Below are positions 1 to 9,151 of a stretch of DNA of 64,000 bases, piece by piece (the stretch's first letter is position 1; every line of letters starts with the position of its first letter). Both the position numbers and the translations under genes were made by a program. The notes beneath the pieces are model-generated. The model was not told the origin of the DNA, made no database searches, and saw only the letters and a program-made list of their open reading frames with translations. Origin of the DNA: Pseudomonas alkylphenolica (lineage in GTDB: Bacteria; Pseudomonadota; Gammaproteobacteria; Pseudomonadales; Pseudomonadaceae); the NCBI RefSeq assembly GCF_000746525.1, contig NZ_CP009048.1:5283501-5347500 (forward strand). The letters run 5' to 3'.

Positions 1-134
1 ATGCGGTTCTTTGCATGTTTGTCGCGCACGAAGCGCTCTTCTTCAGCGGCGGCAATCAGCTTGCCGTCGATGTACAGGGCCGCGGAAGGATCATGGCTAA
101 GGGCGCCGGACAGGCCAAGAATCGTCAATGCCAA
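1..134 (-). CDS. Carbamoyltransferase, NodU/CmcH family (5' end only)
   Basis: Only the first 44 or so codons lie in the window; the gene runs off the left edge. The visible N-terminus reads MALTILGLSGALSHDPSAAL and then a stretch ending AAAEEERFVRDKHAKNR. This is the conserved ATP-grasping start of the NodU/CmcH/TobZ family, which moves a carbamoyl group from carbamoyl phosphate to hydroxylated substrates. The start is a TTG at 134-132, chosen because it gives the usual family N-terminus; AGAGG lies just upstream. The substrate in Pseudomonas is not evident from this fragment. Confidence 0.8.
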   Translation of the reverse strand, partial: MALTILGLSGALSHDPSAALYIDGKLIAAAEEERFVRDKHAKNR

Positions 135-217
135 GGGTCTAGCCTCTTCAATCTGTAAATATGCGCCCTGGCCCCTTGGGGCGAGCGGCAACGAAAGAGC
201 GGGATTATAACGCAAAC

Positions 218-288
218 TGTAGGAGCGGGCTTGCCCCGCGATTGCGAGCTGTCAGTCACATCGCATCGCGGGGCAAGCCCGCTCCCAC
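218..288. repeat. REP inverted pair 1
   Basis: Two inverted copies of the palindromic REP unit (core GGAGCGGGCTTGCCCCGCGA) at 218-242 (+) and 265-288 (-), separated by 22 bases. They lie between the start of the carbamoyltransferase and the stop of rlmJ, both on the minus strand. The left copy has the GTAGGAGC variant instead of GTGGGAGC. Confidence 0.93.
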
Positions 289-296
289 ACCAACAC

Positions 297-1133
297 CTAC
301 TCGGCGATCAGCCAGTCCATGCGCCAGCTACCCTGGGTCTGCGCCAGCACCTGGGACAACCACGGCAGCAGCTCACGCAACTCCTCCTCAAGCCCCCATG
401 GCGGGTTGGCGATGGCCAGGCCCGAACCATTGAGGCCCTGCGGACTGTCCTGCGGATGCACGTACAGCTCAACGCGCAGCAACTTTGGCGCGCCAGTGCT
501 GGTCAGGTCCTGATAGAAGCGCACCAGCTGGCGCTGATCCTTGATCGGGTACCAGATCGCCGCGACGGTCTGGCGCATGCGACTGATTGCCTCTTTCAAG
601 GCAACTGTGCAGCGCTTGAGCTCGTCAGCCTGCTCGAAGGGCGGATCGATCAGCATCACTGCGCGCTTTTCCTGCACCGGCAGCAACGCCCGCGGCACAT
701 GCCAGCCCTCACCCAGGTGCACGGCGACGCGCGGATCCTTCTTCATGTTGTCCTTGAGCATGCGCCCGTCTTCGGGGTGCTTCTCGTTGAGCAACACGCG
801 GTCCTGCTGACGCGCCAGGCGCCGGGCAAGCTCGGGCGAGCCCGGGTAATAGCGCAGCTCGCCGTCGGGGTTCATCTTGCGCAGGATACGCAGATAGTCA
901 GCGGTAACCTCTGGCAGGTCATCACGCCCCCAAAGCCGGCCGACACCTTCGATCCACTCGCCGGTACGCGTCGCCTGGTCGCCCTGCAAGTCATACAGAC
1001 CGAGGCCAGCGTGGGTGTCGAGGTAGGCGAACGGCTGCTCCTTGCGCGACATCAGCGCAATAAGGCGGGTCAACACGAGGTGTTTGAAGACGTCGGCGTG
1101 GTTGCCGGCGTGAAAGGCGTGACGATAGTTCAT
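297..1133 (-). CDS. rlmJ: 23S rRNA (adenine2030-N6)-methyltransferase RlmJ
   Basis: 278 aa, almost the same length as E. coli RlmJ (YhiR, 280 aa). The enzyme methylates N6 of A2030 in 23S rRNA using SAM. The start MNYRHAFHAGNHADVFKH is family-typical, LDTHAGLGLY (about 38-47) forms the SAM-binding loop, and the amino-methyltransferase motif DPPF is at residues 163-166. The ATG at 1133 is the only sensible start. It is a single gene flanked on both sides by REP pairs. No regulation is visible. The assignment is secure. Confidence 0.95.
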   Translation of the reverse strand: MNYRHAFHAGNHADVFKHLVLTRLIALMSRKEQPFAYLDTHAGLGLYDLQGDQATRTGEWIEGVGRLWGRDDLPEVTADYLRILRKMNPDGELRYYPGSPELARRLARQQDRVLLNEKHPEDGRMLKDNMKKDPRVAVHLGEGWHVPRALLPVQEKRAVMLIDPPFEQADELKRCTVALKEAISRMRQTVAAIWYPIKDQRQLVRFYQDLTSTGAPKLLRVELYVHPQDSPQGLNGSGLAIANPPWGLEEELRELLPWLSQVLAQTQGSWRMDWLIAE

Positions 1134-1177
1134 GGCAACTCCTGCAAGACCGTGCAGTTTACCTTGTCATGCTGAAC

Positions 1178-1248
1178 TGTGGGAGCGGGCTTGCCCCGCG
1201 ATTGCAGACAGTCAGTGACATAGCATCGCGGGGCAAGCCCGCTCCCAC
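1178..1248. repeat. REP inverted pair 2
   Basis: Inverted REP copies at 1178-1202 and 1225-1248 in the gap between the rlmJ start and the putP stop. The 22-base spacer is nearly the same as in pair 1 (both contain GTCAGT.ACAT), so the two loci share more than the palindrome itself. Confidence 0.93.
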
Positions 1249-1260
1249 CAAAGCCTGCGC

Positions 1261-1304
1261 TATAAACAACAACGGCCCGGACTCTTGCGAGGCCGGGCCG
1301 TTGT
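1261..1304 (-). terminator. Intrinsic terminator of putP
   Basis: A 12-bp perfect stem, ACAACGGCCCGG (1269-1280) with CCGGGCCGTTGT (1293-1304), with a 12-base loop. Read on the minus strand it is followed by TTGTTTATA. It lies 22 bases after the putP stop codon. Confidence 0.85.
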
Positions 1305-1325
1305 CAGACAGCAATCTAACCGCGA

Positions 1326-2810
1326 TTACTTGCCGGCGTGGTACGCCGCATCTGCAGTTTCGAAACGCGAGACCATCGCCTTGCTCGGGCTACCGAGCTT
1401 GCTGAATACGAAGATTGCCAGGCTGGCCAGAATGAAGCCCGGAATGATTTCGTACAGACCCATGGTGTCGAATTTCTTCCACAGGATCACGGTCACGGCA
1501 CCGACGATGATGCCAGCCAGCGCACCATTGCGGGTCATGCCTTTCCACAGTACCGAGATCAGCACCACAGGACCGAAGGCGGCACCGAAGCCGGCCCAGG
1601 CGTAGGCCACCAGGCCCAGAACGCGGTTCTCAGGGTTGGCAGCCAGGGCGATGGCGATCAGCGCAACGGCCAGCACCATCAGACGACCGACCCAGACCAG
1701 CTCGACCTGCGATGCATTCTTGCGCAGGAAGGTTTTGTAGAAGTCTTCGGTCAGGGCGCTGGAGCACACCAGCAGCTGGCAGCTCAGGGTACTCATGACG
1801 GCAGCCAGGATGGCCGACAGCAGCACACCGGCGATCCACGGGTTGAACAGGATCTTGGCCAGCTCGATGAACACACGCTCGTGGTTCTCGGTAACCGGAC
1901 CGGCAACATCAGGATGCGCCGAGAAGTAGGCGATACCGAAGAAGCCAACGGCACAGGTACCGGCCAGGCACAGGATCATCCAGGTCATGGAGATGCGGCG
2001 GGCATTGGCGATGGACTTGACCGAGTCGGCAGCCATGAAGCGCGCCAGGATGTGCGGCTGGCCAAAGTAGCCCAGGCCCCAGCCCATCAGCGAGATGATG
2101 CCGATGAAGGTTGCCCCCTTGAACATGTCGAAGTTGCCAGCACCCTGGGCTTCGATGGCCAGGAAGGTGGTATCGACACCGCCGGTAGCGATCAGCACGA
2201 TCACCGGGGTCAGGATCAGGGCGAAGATCATCAGCGTCGCCTGGACAGTATCGGTCCAGCTCACCGCCAGGAAGCCACCGACGAAGGTGTAGGCGATAGT
2301 GGCAGCAGCACCAGCCCACAGCGCGGTTTCATAGGACATGCCGAAGGTGCTCTCGAACAGACGAGCGCCAGCAACGATGCCGGAAGCGCAGTAGATGGTG
2401 AAGAACACCAGGATAACGATGGCAGAGATGATCCGCAGCAGGCCGCTGTGGTCTTCGAAACGGCTGGCGAAATAGTCCGGCAGGGTCAGCGCATCACCAT
2501 TGTGCTCGGTCTGCACGCGCAGACGGCCAGCAACGAACAACCAGTTCAGGTAGGCACCGACGGTCAGGCCGATGGCAATCCAGGCCTCCGACAGACCCGA
2601 CATATAGATGGCACCCGGCAGGCCCATCAGCAACCAGCCGCTCATGTCCGAGGCGCCAGCCGAAAGCGCGGTTACCACGCTACCGAGGCTGCGGCCACCG
2701 AGGATGTAGTCGGAGAGGTTATTGGTGGAGCGATAGGCCATGAAGCCGATCATCACCATTGCTGCGATGTAGATCACAAAAGTGATCGTGATTGGATTGC
2801 TAAAACTCAT
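1326..2810 (-). CDS. putP: Sodium/proline symporter PutP
   Basis: 494 aa membrane protein of the solute:sodium symporter family; it imports proline with Na+. The ATG at 2810 is chosen because it gives MSFSNPITITFVIYIAAMV, the usual PutP N-terminus. The frame stays open further upstream, but that part translates to Cys/Arg-rich sequence with no family match and overlaps the operator region. The length matches Pseudomonas PutP (about 492 aa) and around 13 hydrophobic segments are visible. It is divergent from putA. The shared 353-bp gap holds PutA-type operator sites, which fits repression by PutA when proline is absent. A terminator follows the stop. Confidence 0.96.
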   Translation of the reverse strand: MSFSNPITITFVIYIAAMVMIGFMAYRSTNNLSDYILGGRSLGSVVTALSAGASDMSGWLLMGLPGAIYMSGLSEAWIAIGLTVGAYLNWLFVAGRLRVQTEHNGDALTLPDYFASRFEDHSGLLRIISAIVILVFFTIYCASGIVAGARLFESTFGMSYETALWAGAAATIAYTFVGGFLAVSWTDTVQATLMIFALILTPVIVLIATGGVDTTFLAIEAQGAGNFDMFKGATFIGIISLMGWGLGYFGQPHILARFMAADSVKSIANARRISMTWMILCLAGTCAVGFFGIAYFSAHPDVAGPVTENHERVFIELAKILFNPWIAGVLLSAILAAVMSTLSCQLLVCSSALTEDFYKTFLRKNASQVELVWVGRLMVLAVALIAIALAANPENRVLGLVAYAWAGFGAAFGPVVLISVLWKGMTRNGALAGIIVGAVTVILWKKFDTMGLYEIIPGFILASLAIFVFSKLGSPSKAMVSRFETADAAYHAGK

Positions 2811-3163
2811 TGTTGCGCCCTGGCGTTTGTTTTTATGTAGTGACAGCCTCAGAGAGGTTGCACCCAGGCCGCGAATGCTATGCAACAACGCAAAGTAGGT
2901 GCAACCTGTTTTTGCAAACAAGTTGCACCTCGTCGGTTTTTTTGCGTAACAGCACCTTTTTGCTCCCTTTCGGAGCAAGAAGCCGCGTTTACAGAAGAAA
3001 ATGCACCATAAACAGCCATTTTTACTGTGGGGTTTTACCCACCGGACGAGCTGCACTTTTTTCCTACACATTTTGGGTTGCACTAGGTTGCACCCGAAAT
3101 CGCGCACAGCTAATCTTGGCGCCAGCTTAAGCCACAGCCCTGTGGCAATAATGAGGATAAGAA
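2811..3163. promoter_or_regulatory. putP-putA divergent control region with six GTTGCA PutA operator half-sites
   Basis: This 353-bp gap has no gene. GTTGCA, the reported recognition core of the PutA ribbon-helix-helix domain in enterics, occurs six times: 2857-2862 (+), 2881-2886 (-), 2900-2905 (-), 2922-2927 (+), 3077-3082 (+) and 3087-3092 (+). They form two clusters, four near putP and two, ten bases apart, nearer putA. The gap is AT-richer than its surroundings. The sites are seen directly; PutA binding is inferred from the family. Confidence 0.8.
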
Positions 3164-6100
3164 ATGGCGACGACCACCCTTGGGGTCAAACTTGACGACC
3201 CAACCCGTGAGCGACTCAAAGCAGCTGCGCAGTCCATTGACCGCACACCGCACTGGTTGATCAAGCAAGCGATCTTCAATTACCTGGAGAAGCTCGAGGG
3301 TGGTGCCACCCTGACCGAACTCAACGGTCAGTCGATCATCAATGGCGATGAAGCCGGTGAAATCCTGGGCGATCACAGCCACCAGTGTTTCCTCGAATTT
3401 GCCGAAAGCATCCTCCCACAATCAGTACTGCGTTCGGCCATCACTGCCGCCTATCGCCGTCCTGAGCCGGAAGTGGTGCCAATGCTGCTGGAGCAGGCTC
3501 GCCTGCCTGCGGCCATGGCCGAGGCTACCAACAAGCTGGCCGCCGGCATCGCCGAAAAACTGCGTAACCAGAAGAGCGCTGGCGGCCGTGCCGGTATCGT
3601 CCAGGGCCTGCTGCAGGAATTTTCCCTGTCGTCGCAGGAAGGCGTGGCCCTGATGTGCCTGGCCGAAGCCCTGCTGCGTATCCCGGACAAAGGCACCCGT
3701 GATGCCCTGATCCGCGACAAGATCAGCACCGGCAACTGGCAGCCGCACCTGGGCAACAGCCCGTCGCTGTTCGTCAACGCCGCCACCTGGGGCCTGCTGC
3801 TGACCGGCAAACTGGTCTCGACCCACAACGAATCCGGCCTCACTTCCTCGCTCAGCCGCATCATCGGCAAGAGCGGCGAGCCGATGATCCGCAAGGGCGT
3901 CGACATGGCCATGCGCCTGATGGGCGAGCAGTTCGTCACCGGCGAAACCATCGCCGAAGCCCTGGCCAACGCCAGCAAGTTCGAAGCCAAGGGCTTCCGC
4001 TACTCCTACGACATGCTCGGCGAAGCCGCACTGACCGAGCACGACGCACAGAAATACCTGGCCTCCTACGAGCAGGCGATCCACTCGATCGGTAAAGCCT
4101 CGCACGGCCGTGGCATCTACGAAGGTCCGGGCATCTCGATCAAGCTCTCGGCCCTGCACCCACGCTACAGCCGCGCCCAGTACGAGCGTGTGATGGACGA
4201 GCTGTACCCGCGTCTGCTGTCGCTGACCCTGCTGGCCAAGCAATACGACATCGGCCTGAACATCGACGCCGAGGAAGCCGACCGCCTGGAGCTGTCGCTG
4301 GACCTGCTCGAGCGCCTGTGCTTCGAACCACAGCTGACCGGCTGGAACGGTATCGGCTTCGTGATCCAGGCTTACCAGAAGCGCTGCCCGTACGTGATCG
4401 ACTATGTCATCGACCTGGCCCGCCGCAGCCGTCACCGCCTGATGATCCGTCTGGTGAAGGGCGCCTACTGGGACAGCGAGATCAAGCGCGCCCAGGTTGA
4501 AGGCCTGGAAGGCTACCCGGTCTACACCCGCAAGGTGTACACCGACGTCTCCTACATTGCCTGCGCACGCAAGCTGCTGTCGGTACCGGAAGTCATCTAC
4601 CCACAGTTCGCTACGCACAACGCCCACACCCTGTCGGCCATCTACCATATCGCCGGTCAGAACTACTACCCGGGTCAGTACGAGTTCCAGTGCCTACACG
4701 GCATGGGTGAACCGCTGTACGAACAGGTTGTCGGCAAGGTTGCCGATGGCAAGCTGAACCGTCCGTGCCGCGTGTACGCGCCGGTCGGTACCCACGAAAC
4801 CCTGCTGGCCTACCTGGTTCGCCGCCTGCTGGAAAACGGCGCCAACACCTCGTTCGTCAACCGTATTGCCGACCAGTCGATCTCGATCCAGGAACTGGTT
4901 GCCGACCCGGTTGCCACCATCGAGCAGATGGCGACCCAGGAAGGCAACACCGGCCTGCCGCATCCACGCATTCCATTGCCGCGTGACCTGTACGGTGCCG
5001 AGCGAGCCAACTCCGCCGGTATCGACATGGCCAACGAGCATCGCCTGGCGTCGCTGTCCTGCGCCCTGCTGGCCACCGCACACAACGACTGGAAAGCCGC
5101 ACCGATGCTTGGCTGCGCCTCCAGCAACGAAGCCGCTGCGCCGGTGCTGAACCCGTCCGATCACCGTGACGTGGTCGGTCATGTCCAGGAAGCCACGGTT
5201 GCCGACGTCGACAATGCCATCCAGTGCGCCCTCAACGCCGCACCGATCTGGCAAGCCACGCCGCCCGCCGAGCGTGCTGCGATCCTCGAGCGCGCCGCCG
5301 ACCTGATGGAAGCCGAGATCCAGCCGCTGATGGGCCTGCTTGCCCGTGAAGCCGGCAAGACCTTCGCCAACGCCATCGCCGAAGTCCGTGAAGCGGTCGA
5401 CTTCCTGCGCTACTACGCCGTGCAGGCCCGTAACGACTTCAGCAACGATGCCCACCGCCCGTTGGGCCCAGTGGTCTGCATCAGCCCGTGGAACTTCCCG
5501 CTGGCAATCTTCAGCGGCCAGGTCGCCGCAGCCCTGGCAGCCGGTAACCCGGTACTCGCCAAGCCTGCCGAACAAACCCCGCTGGTCGCCGCCCAGGCCG
5601 TGCGCCTGCTGCTCGAAGCCGGTATCCCTGAAGGCGTGGTGCAGTTGCTGCCAGGTCGCGGTGAAACCGTCGGTGCGCGCCTGGTCGGTGACGATCGGGT
5701 CAAAGGCGTGATGTTCACCGGCTCCACCGAAGTCGCCCGCCTGCTGCAACGCAACATCGCCGGCCGCCTGGATGCCCAGGGCCGTCCGATTCCGCTGATC
5801 GCCGAAACCGGTGGCCAGAACGCGATGATCGTCGACTCCTCAGCACTCACCGAACAAGTCGTCATCGACGTCGTTTCCTCGGCTTTCGACAGCGCCGGTC
5901 AGCGCTGCTCGGCACTGCGCGTGCTGTGCCTGCAGGAAGACTCGGCCGACCGCGTGATCGAGATGCTCAAGGGCGCCATGGCCGAAAGCCGCCTGGGTAA
6001 CCCTGAGCGCCTGAACGTGGACATTGGCCCGGTGATCGACGCAGAAGCCAAGGCCGGTATCGAGAAACACATCCAGGGCATGCGCGACAAAGGCCGCTCG

Positions 6101-7117
6101 GTGTACCAGGTTGCCATCGCCAATGGCGAAGAGATCAAACGTGGCACCTTCGTCATGCCGACCCTGATCGAGCTGGAAAGCTTCGACGAGCTGCAACGCG
6201 AGATCTTCGGCCCGGTTCTGCACGTGGTGCGCTACAACCGCAAGAACCTCGACCAGCTGATCGAGCAGATCAACGCTTCCGGTTACGGCCTGACCCTGGG
6301 TGTTCACACCCGGATCGACGAAACCATCGCCAAGGTCATCGACACCGTCAACGCCGGTAACGTCTACGTCAACCGCAACATCGTCGGTGCCGTGGTCGGC
6401 GTTCAGCCGTTCGGTGGTGAAGGCCTGTCCGGCACCGGTCCGAAAGCCGGTGGCCCGCTGTACCTGTACCGCCTGCTGTCGACCCGTCCGGCCGATGCCA
6501 TCGAGCAATCGTTCCAGCGCACCGACGCCGGCAACGCCCCGGACACCCGTCTGCGCGACGAGTTGAGCAAGCCACTGCAAGCGCTTAAAGCCTGGGCGGC
6601 AAGCAACCAGCTGAACGAGCTGGGTAGCCTCTGCGAACAGTTCGCCAAGCAATCGCAAAGCGGTATCAGCCGCCTGCTGGCCGGCCCGACCGGTGAGCGC
6701 AACAGCTACACCATCCTGCCGCGTGAGCATGTGCTGTGCCTGGCTGAAGTCGAGGCCGACCTGCTGACCCAGCTGGCTGCGGTTCTGGCCGTGGGCAGCT
6801 CGGCGGTGTGGCCGGAAGGCGAACTGACCAAGACCCTGCGCAACCGTCTGCCGAAAGACGTACAGGCACGCATCAAGCTGGTGGGCGACTGGACCAAGGA
6901 TGAGGTGGTGTTCGATGCCGTCCTGCACCACGGCCATTCCGACCAGTTGCGCGCAGTCTGCGAGCAAGTGGCCAAGCGTGCCGGTGCCATCGTCGGCGTC
7001 CATGGCCTGTCGTCGGGCGAAACCTCGATTGCCCTGGAGCGTCTGGTGATCGAGCGGGCGTTGAGTGTTAACACTGCTGCTGCAGGTGGTAACGCGAGCT
7101 TGATGACTATCGGCTGA
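3164..7117 (+). CDS. putA: Trifunctional proline utilisation protein PutA
   Basis: 1317 aa, full length for trifunctional PutA. It oxidises proline to P5C (FAD) and then to glutamate (NAD+), and represses the put genes through its N-terminal ribbon-helix-helix (about residues 1-47, MATTTLGVKLDDPTRERLKA). The proline dehydrogenase barrel spans roughly 250-610. The P5C dehydrogenase domain is about 650-1110, with E881 (IAETGGQN) and the catalytic C915 (AGQRCSAL). A C-terminal domain reaches the end and probably covers the substrate tunnel. The ATG at 3164 has a good GAGGA site 6 bases upstream. It is divergent from putP. Confidence 0.98.
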   Translation: MATTTLGVKLDDPTRERLKAAAQSIDRTPHWLIKQAIFNYLEKLEGGATLTELNGQSIINGDEAGEILGDHSHQCFLEFAESILPQSVLRSAITAAYRRPEPEVVPMLLEQARLPAAMAEATNKLAAGIAEKLRNQKSAGGRAGIVQGLLQEFSLSSQEGVALMCLAEALLRIPDKGTRDALIRDKISTGNWQPHLGNSPSLFVNAATWGLLLTGKLVSTHNESGLTSSLSRIIGKSGEPMIRKGVDMAMRLMGEQFVTGETIAEALANASKFEAKGFRYSYDMLGEAALTEHDAQKYLASYEQAIHSIGKASHGRGIYEGPGISIKLSALHPRYSRAQYERVMDELYPRLLSLTLLAKQYDIGLNIDAEEADRLELSLDLLERLCFEPQLTGWNGIGFVIQAYQKRCPYVIDYVIDLARRSRHRLMIRLVKGAYWDSEIKRAQVEGLEGYPVYTRKVYTDVSYIACARKLLSVPEVIYPQFATHNAHTLSAIYHIAGQNYYPGQYEFQCLHGMGEPLYEQVVGKVADGKLNRPCRVYAPVGTHETLLAYLVRRLLENGANTSFVNRIADQSISIQELVADPVATIEQMATQEGNTGLPHPRIPLPRDLYGAERANSAGIDMANEHRLASLSCALLATAHNDWKAAPMLGCASSNEAAAPVLNPSDHRDVVGHVQEATVADVDNAIQCALNAAPIWQATPPAERAAILERAADLMEAEIQPLMGLLAREAGKTFANAIAEVREAVDFLRYYAVQARNDFSNDAHRPLGPVVCISPWNFPLAIFSGQVAAALAAGNPVLAKPAEQTPLVAAQAVRLLLEAGIPEGVVQLLPGRGETVGARLVGDDRVKGVMFTGSTEVARLLQRNIAGRLDAQGRPIPLIAETGGQNAMIVDSSALTEQVVIDVVSSAFDSAGQRCSALRVLCLQEDSADRVIEMLKGAMAESRLGNPERLNVDIGPVIDAEAKAGIEKHIQGMRDKGRSVYQVAIANGEEIKRGTFVMPTLIELESFDELQREIFGPVLHVVRYNRKNLDQLIEQINASGYGLTLGVHTRIDETIAKVIDTVNAGNVYVNRNIVGAVVGVQPFGGEGLSGTGPKAGGPLYLYRLLSTRPADAIEQSFQRTDAGNAPDTRLRDELSKPLQALKAWAASNQLNELGSLCEQFAKQSQSGISRLLAGPTGERNSYTILPREHVLCLAEVEADLLTQLAAVLAVGSSAVWPEGELTKTLRNRLPKDVQARIKLVGDWTKDEVVFDAVLHHGHSDQLRAVCEQVAKRAGAIVGVHGLSSGETSIALERLVIERALSVNTAAAGGNASLMTIG

Positions 7118-7130
7118 TAGGCATCACTCA

Positions 7131-7195
7131 ATCGCGGGGCAAGCCCGCTCCCACCGGTTTGTGATAAGCCGGTGGGAGCGGGCTTGCCCCGCGAT
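7131..7195. repeat. REP inverted pair 3
   Basis: Inverted REP copies at 7131-7154 and 7171-7195, starting 13 bases after the putA stop. The innermost bases also pair (CACCGG with CCGGTG), so the whole block can fold as one hairpin and may protect or terminate the putA transcript. The rest of the gap to 7315 shows no clear feature. Confidence 0.93.
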
Positions 7196-7315
7196 GCTTT
7201 CAGGCTGTGGTTTCTTCCGAAGCTGGTTCTACCCTCCTATCACCCAAATCTATTTCACTGTGCAGTGCCTGCCCCCCTGCCTAGACTCGGCGCATCCCCA
7301 GACAGGAATGCCGAC

Positions 7316-9118
7316 ATGTCCGAGACCCTGCTCAGCGCCCGCAACCTGGCCTTCGAACTCTACGAAGTGCTCGACGCCGAGGCCCTCACCCAACGCCCAC
7401 GTTTTGCCGAACACAACCGCGAAACCTTCGATGCCGCGTTGAACACGGCGCGGACCATTGCCGAGAAGTACTTCGCGCCACACAACCGCAAGGGCGACGA
7501 ACACGAGCCGCGTTACGAGAATGGCGAAGCGCTGCTGATCCCCGAGGTCAAACCCGCGATCGATGCCTTCCTCGAAGCCGGTTTCCTCAACGCCACCCGC
7601 GACTTCGAGGCCGGCGGCATGCAGTTGCCGACGCTGCTTTCGCAAGCCTGTTTTGCCCATTTCCAGGCGGCCAACGCCGGGACCACGGCGTATCCGTTCC
7701 TGACCATGGGCGCCGCCAACCTGATCGAAAGCTTCGGCAGCGATGAGCAGAAACGCCTGTTCCTGCAACCGATGATCGAAGGCCGCTTCTTCGGCACCAT
7801 GGCCCTGACCGAACCTCACGCAGGTTCATCCCTGGCCGATATCCGCACCCGCGCAGAACCCGCCAGCGACGGCAGCTATCGGCTGCGCGGCAACAAGATA
7901 TTCATCTCTGGCGGCGACCACCCGTTGTCGGAAAACATCGTGCACATGGTGCTGGCCAAACTGCCGGACGCGCCGCCCGGGGTGAAGGGCATTTCGCTGT
8001 TCATCGTGCCCAAGTTCCTGGTCAATGCCGATGGCAGTCTGGGGCCACGCAACGACGTACTGCTGGCCGGGTTGTTCCACAAGATGGGCTGGCGCGGCAC
8101 CACCTCGACAGCGCTGAATTTCGGCGACAACGGACACTGTGTCGGCTACCTGGTGGGCAAGCCGCACCAGGGGCTGGCCTGCATGTTCCAGATGATGAAC
8201 GAAGCCCGCATCGGGGTCGGCATGGGCGCGGTAATGCTCGGTTACGCGGGCTACCTGTACTCGCTCGAGTACGCGCGCCAGCGGCCGCAAGGACGTCTGG
8301 TCGATAACAAGGACCCGACCACCGCTGCCGTACCGATCATCGGCCATAGCGATGTAAAGCGCATGCTGCTGACCCAGAAAGCCTACGTCGAAGGCGCCTT
8401 CGACCTGGGTCTGTACGCGGCGCGGCTGTTCGATGAAACCCAGAGCGGCGAAACCGAGGCGCAGCGTCAACACGCACATGAATTGCTCGATTTGCTGACC
8501 CCGATCGTCAAATCCTGGCCCTCGGAGTTCTGCCTCAAGGCCAATGAACTGGCGATCCAGATCCTCGGTGGCCACGGTTATATCCGCGAATACCCGGTCG
8601 AACAGTATTACCGCGACAACCGTCTGAACCCGATTCACGAAGGCACCCACGGCATCCAGTCGCTCGACCTGCTCGGCCGCAAGCTGGCGCAGAACGGTGG
8701 CGCCGGGCTCAAGCAACTGGTGCGCCTGATTGCCGGGACCTGCGAGCAGGCGCGCGCATTCGCCAGCCTGGATCACCTGCGCACGCCGCTGGAGCAATTG
8801 CAGGTTCGCCTGCAGAGCGTAACGCTGGGCCTGCTCGGCGACCTGGCTCAAGGTCATGTCAACAGCGCCCTGGCCAACTCCGCGCTGTACCTCAAAGCCT
8901 TTGGTCACTGCGTGATCGGCTGGCGCTGGCTGGAGCAGGCGATCCGCGCCGAACAAGGACTGGCTCAAGGCAATCCGGCCGACCAAGACTTCTATCAGGG
9001 CAAATTGCAGGCCGCGCGTTATTTCCTGACCTGGGAAGTGCCGGGCTGCCATAATGAGCTGGCATTGCTCGAGGCCCGCGACGATACCTGCCTGAGCATG
9101 CGCGACGAGTGGTTCTGA
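7316..9118 (+). CDS. Acyl-CoA dehydrogenase (long type, about 600 aa)
   Basis: 600 aa FAD enzyme catalysing alpha,beta-dehydrogenation of an acyl-CoA thioester. The start at 7316 gives MSETLLSARNLAFELYEVLD, usual for this Pseudomonas subfamily; an upstream extension of the open frame begins in the REP and is not protein-like. ALTEPHAGSSLADIRTRA (about 162-179) is the flavin/substrate signature and ILGGHGYIREYPVEQYYRD (about 420) is the C-terminal ACAD signature. The C-terminal extension is typical of the larger AidB-like/AcdX-like members rather than of 380-aa enzymes. The substrate is unknown. It stands alone, with no electron-transfer flavoprotein or thiolase nearby. Confidence 0.88.
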   Translation: MSETLLSARNLAFELYEVLDAEALTQRPRFAEHNRETFDAALNTARTIAEKYFAPHNRKGDEHEPRYENGEALLIPEVKPAIDAFLEAGFLNATRDFEAGGMQLPTLLSQACFAHFQAANAGTTAYPFLTMGAANLIESFGSDEQKRLFLQPMIEGRFFGTMALTEPHAGSSLADIRTRAEPASDGSYRLRGNKIFISGGDHPLSENIVHMVLAKLPDAPPGVKGISLFIVPKFLVNADGSLGPRNDVLLAGLFHKMGWRGTTSTALNFGDNGHCVGYLVGKPHQGLACMFQMMNEARIGVGMGAVMLGYAGYLYSLEYARQRPQGRLVDNKDPTTAAVPIIGHSDVKRMLLTQKAYVEGAFDLGLYAARLFDETQSGETEAQRQHAHELLDLLTPIVKSWPSEFCLKANELAIQILGGHGYIREYPVEQYYRDNRLNPIHEGTHGIQSLDLLGRKLAQNGGAGLKQLVRLIAGTCEQARAFASLDHLRTPLEQLQVRLQSVTLGLLGDLAQGHVNSALANSALYLKAFGHCVIGWRWLEQAIRAEQGLAQGNPADQDFYQGKLQAARYFLTWEVPGCHNELALLEARDDTCLSMRDEWF

Positions 9119-9151
9119 GGGGGAACCACCGTACACACGGAGGTTTCTTGC

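Noticed and set aside
218..288. REP pairs as CRISPR repeats
   Set aside because: Copies are inverted pairs scattered over 64 kb, not direct repeats with regular spacers, and no cas gene is present.
1338..2840. A 500-codon open frame on the plus strand across putP
   Set aside because: Antisense shadow of a GC-rich gene; the product is Gln/His/Asp-rich without any domain, while the minus-strand frame is clearly PutP.
2811..3107. N-terminal extension of PutP by about 100 residues
   Set aside because: Cys/Arg-rich, covers the PutA operator sites and has no family match; the ATG at 2810 gives the normal PutP start.
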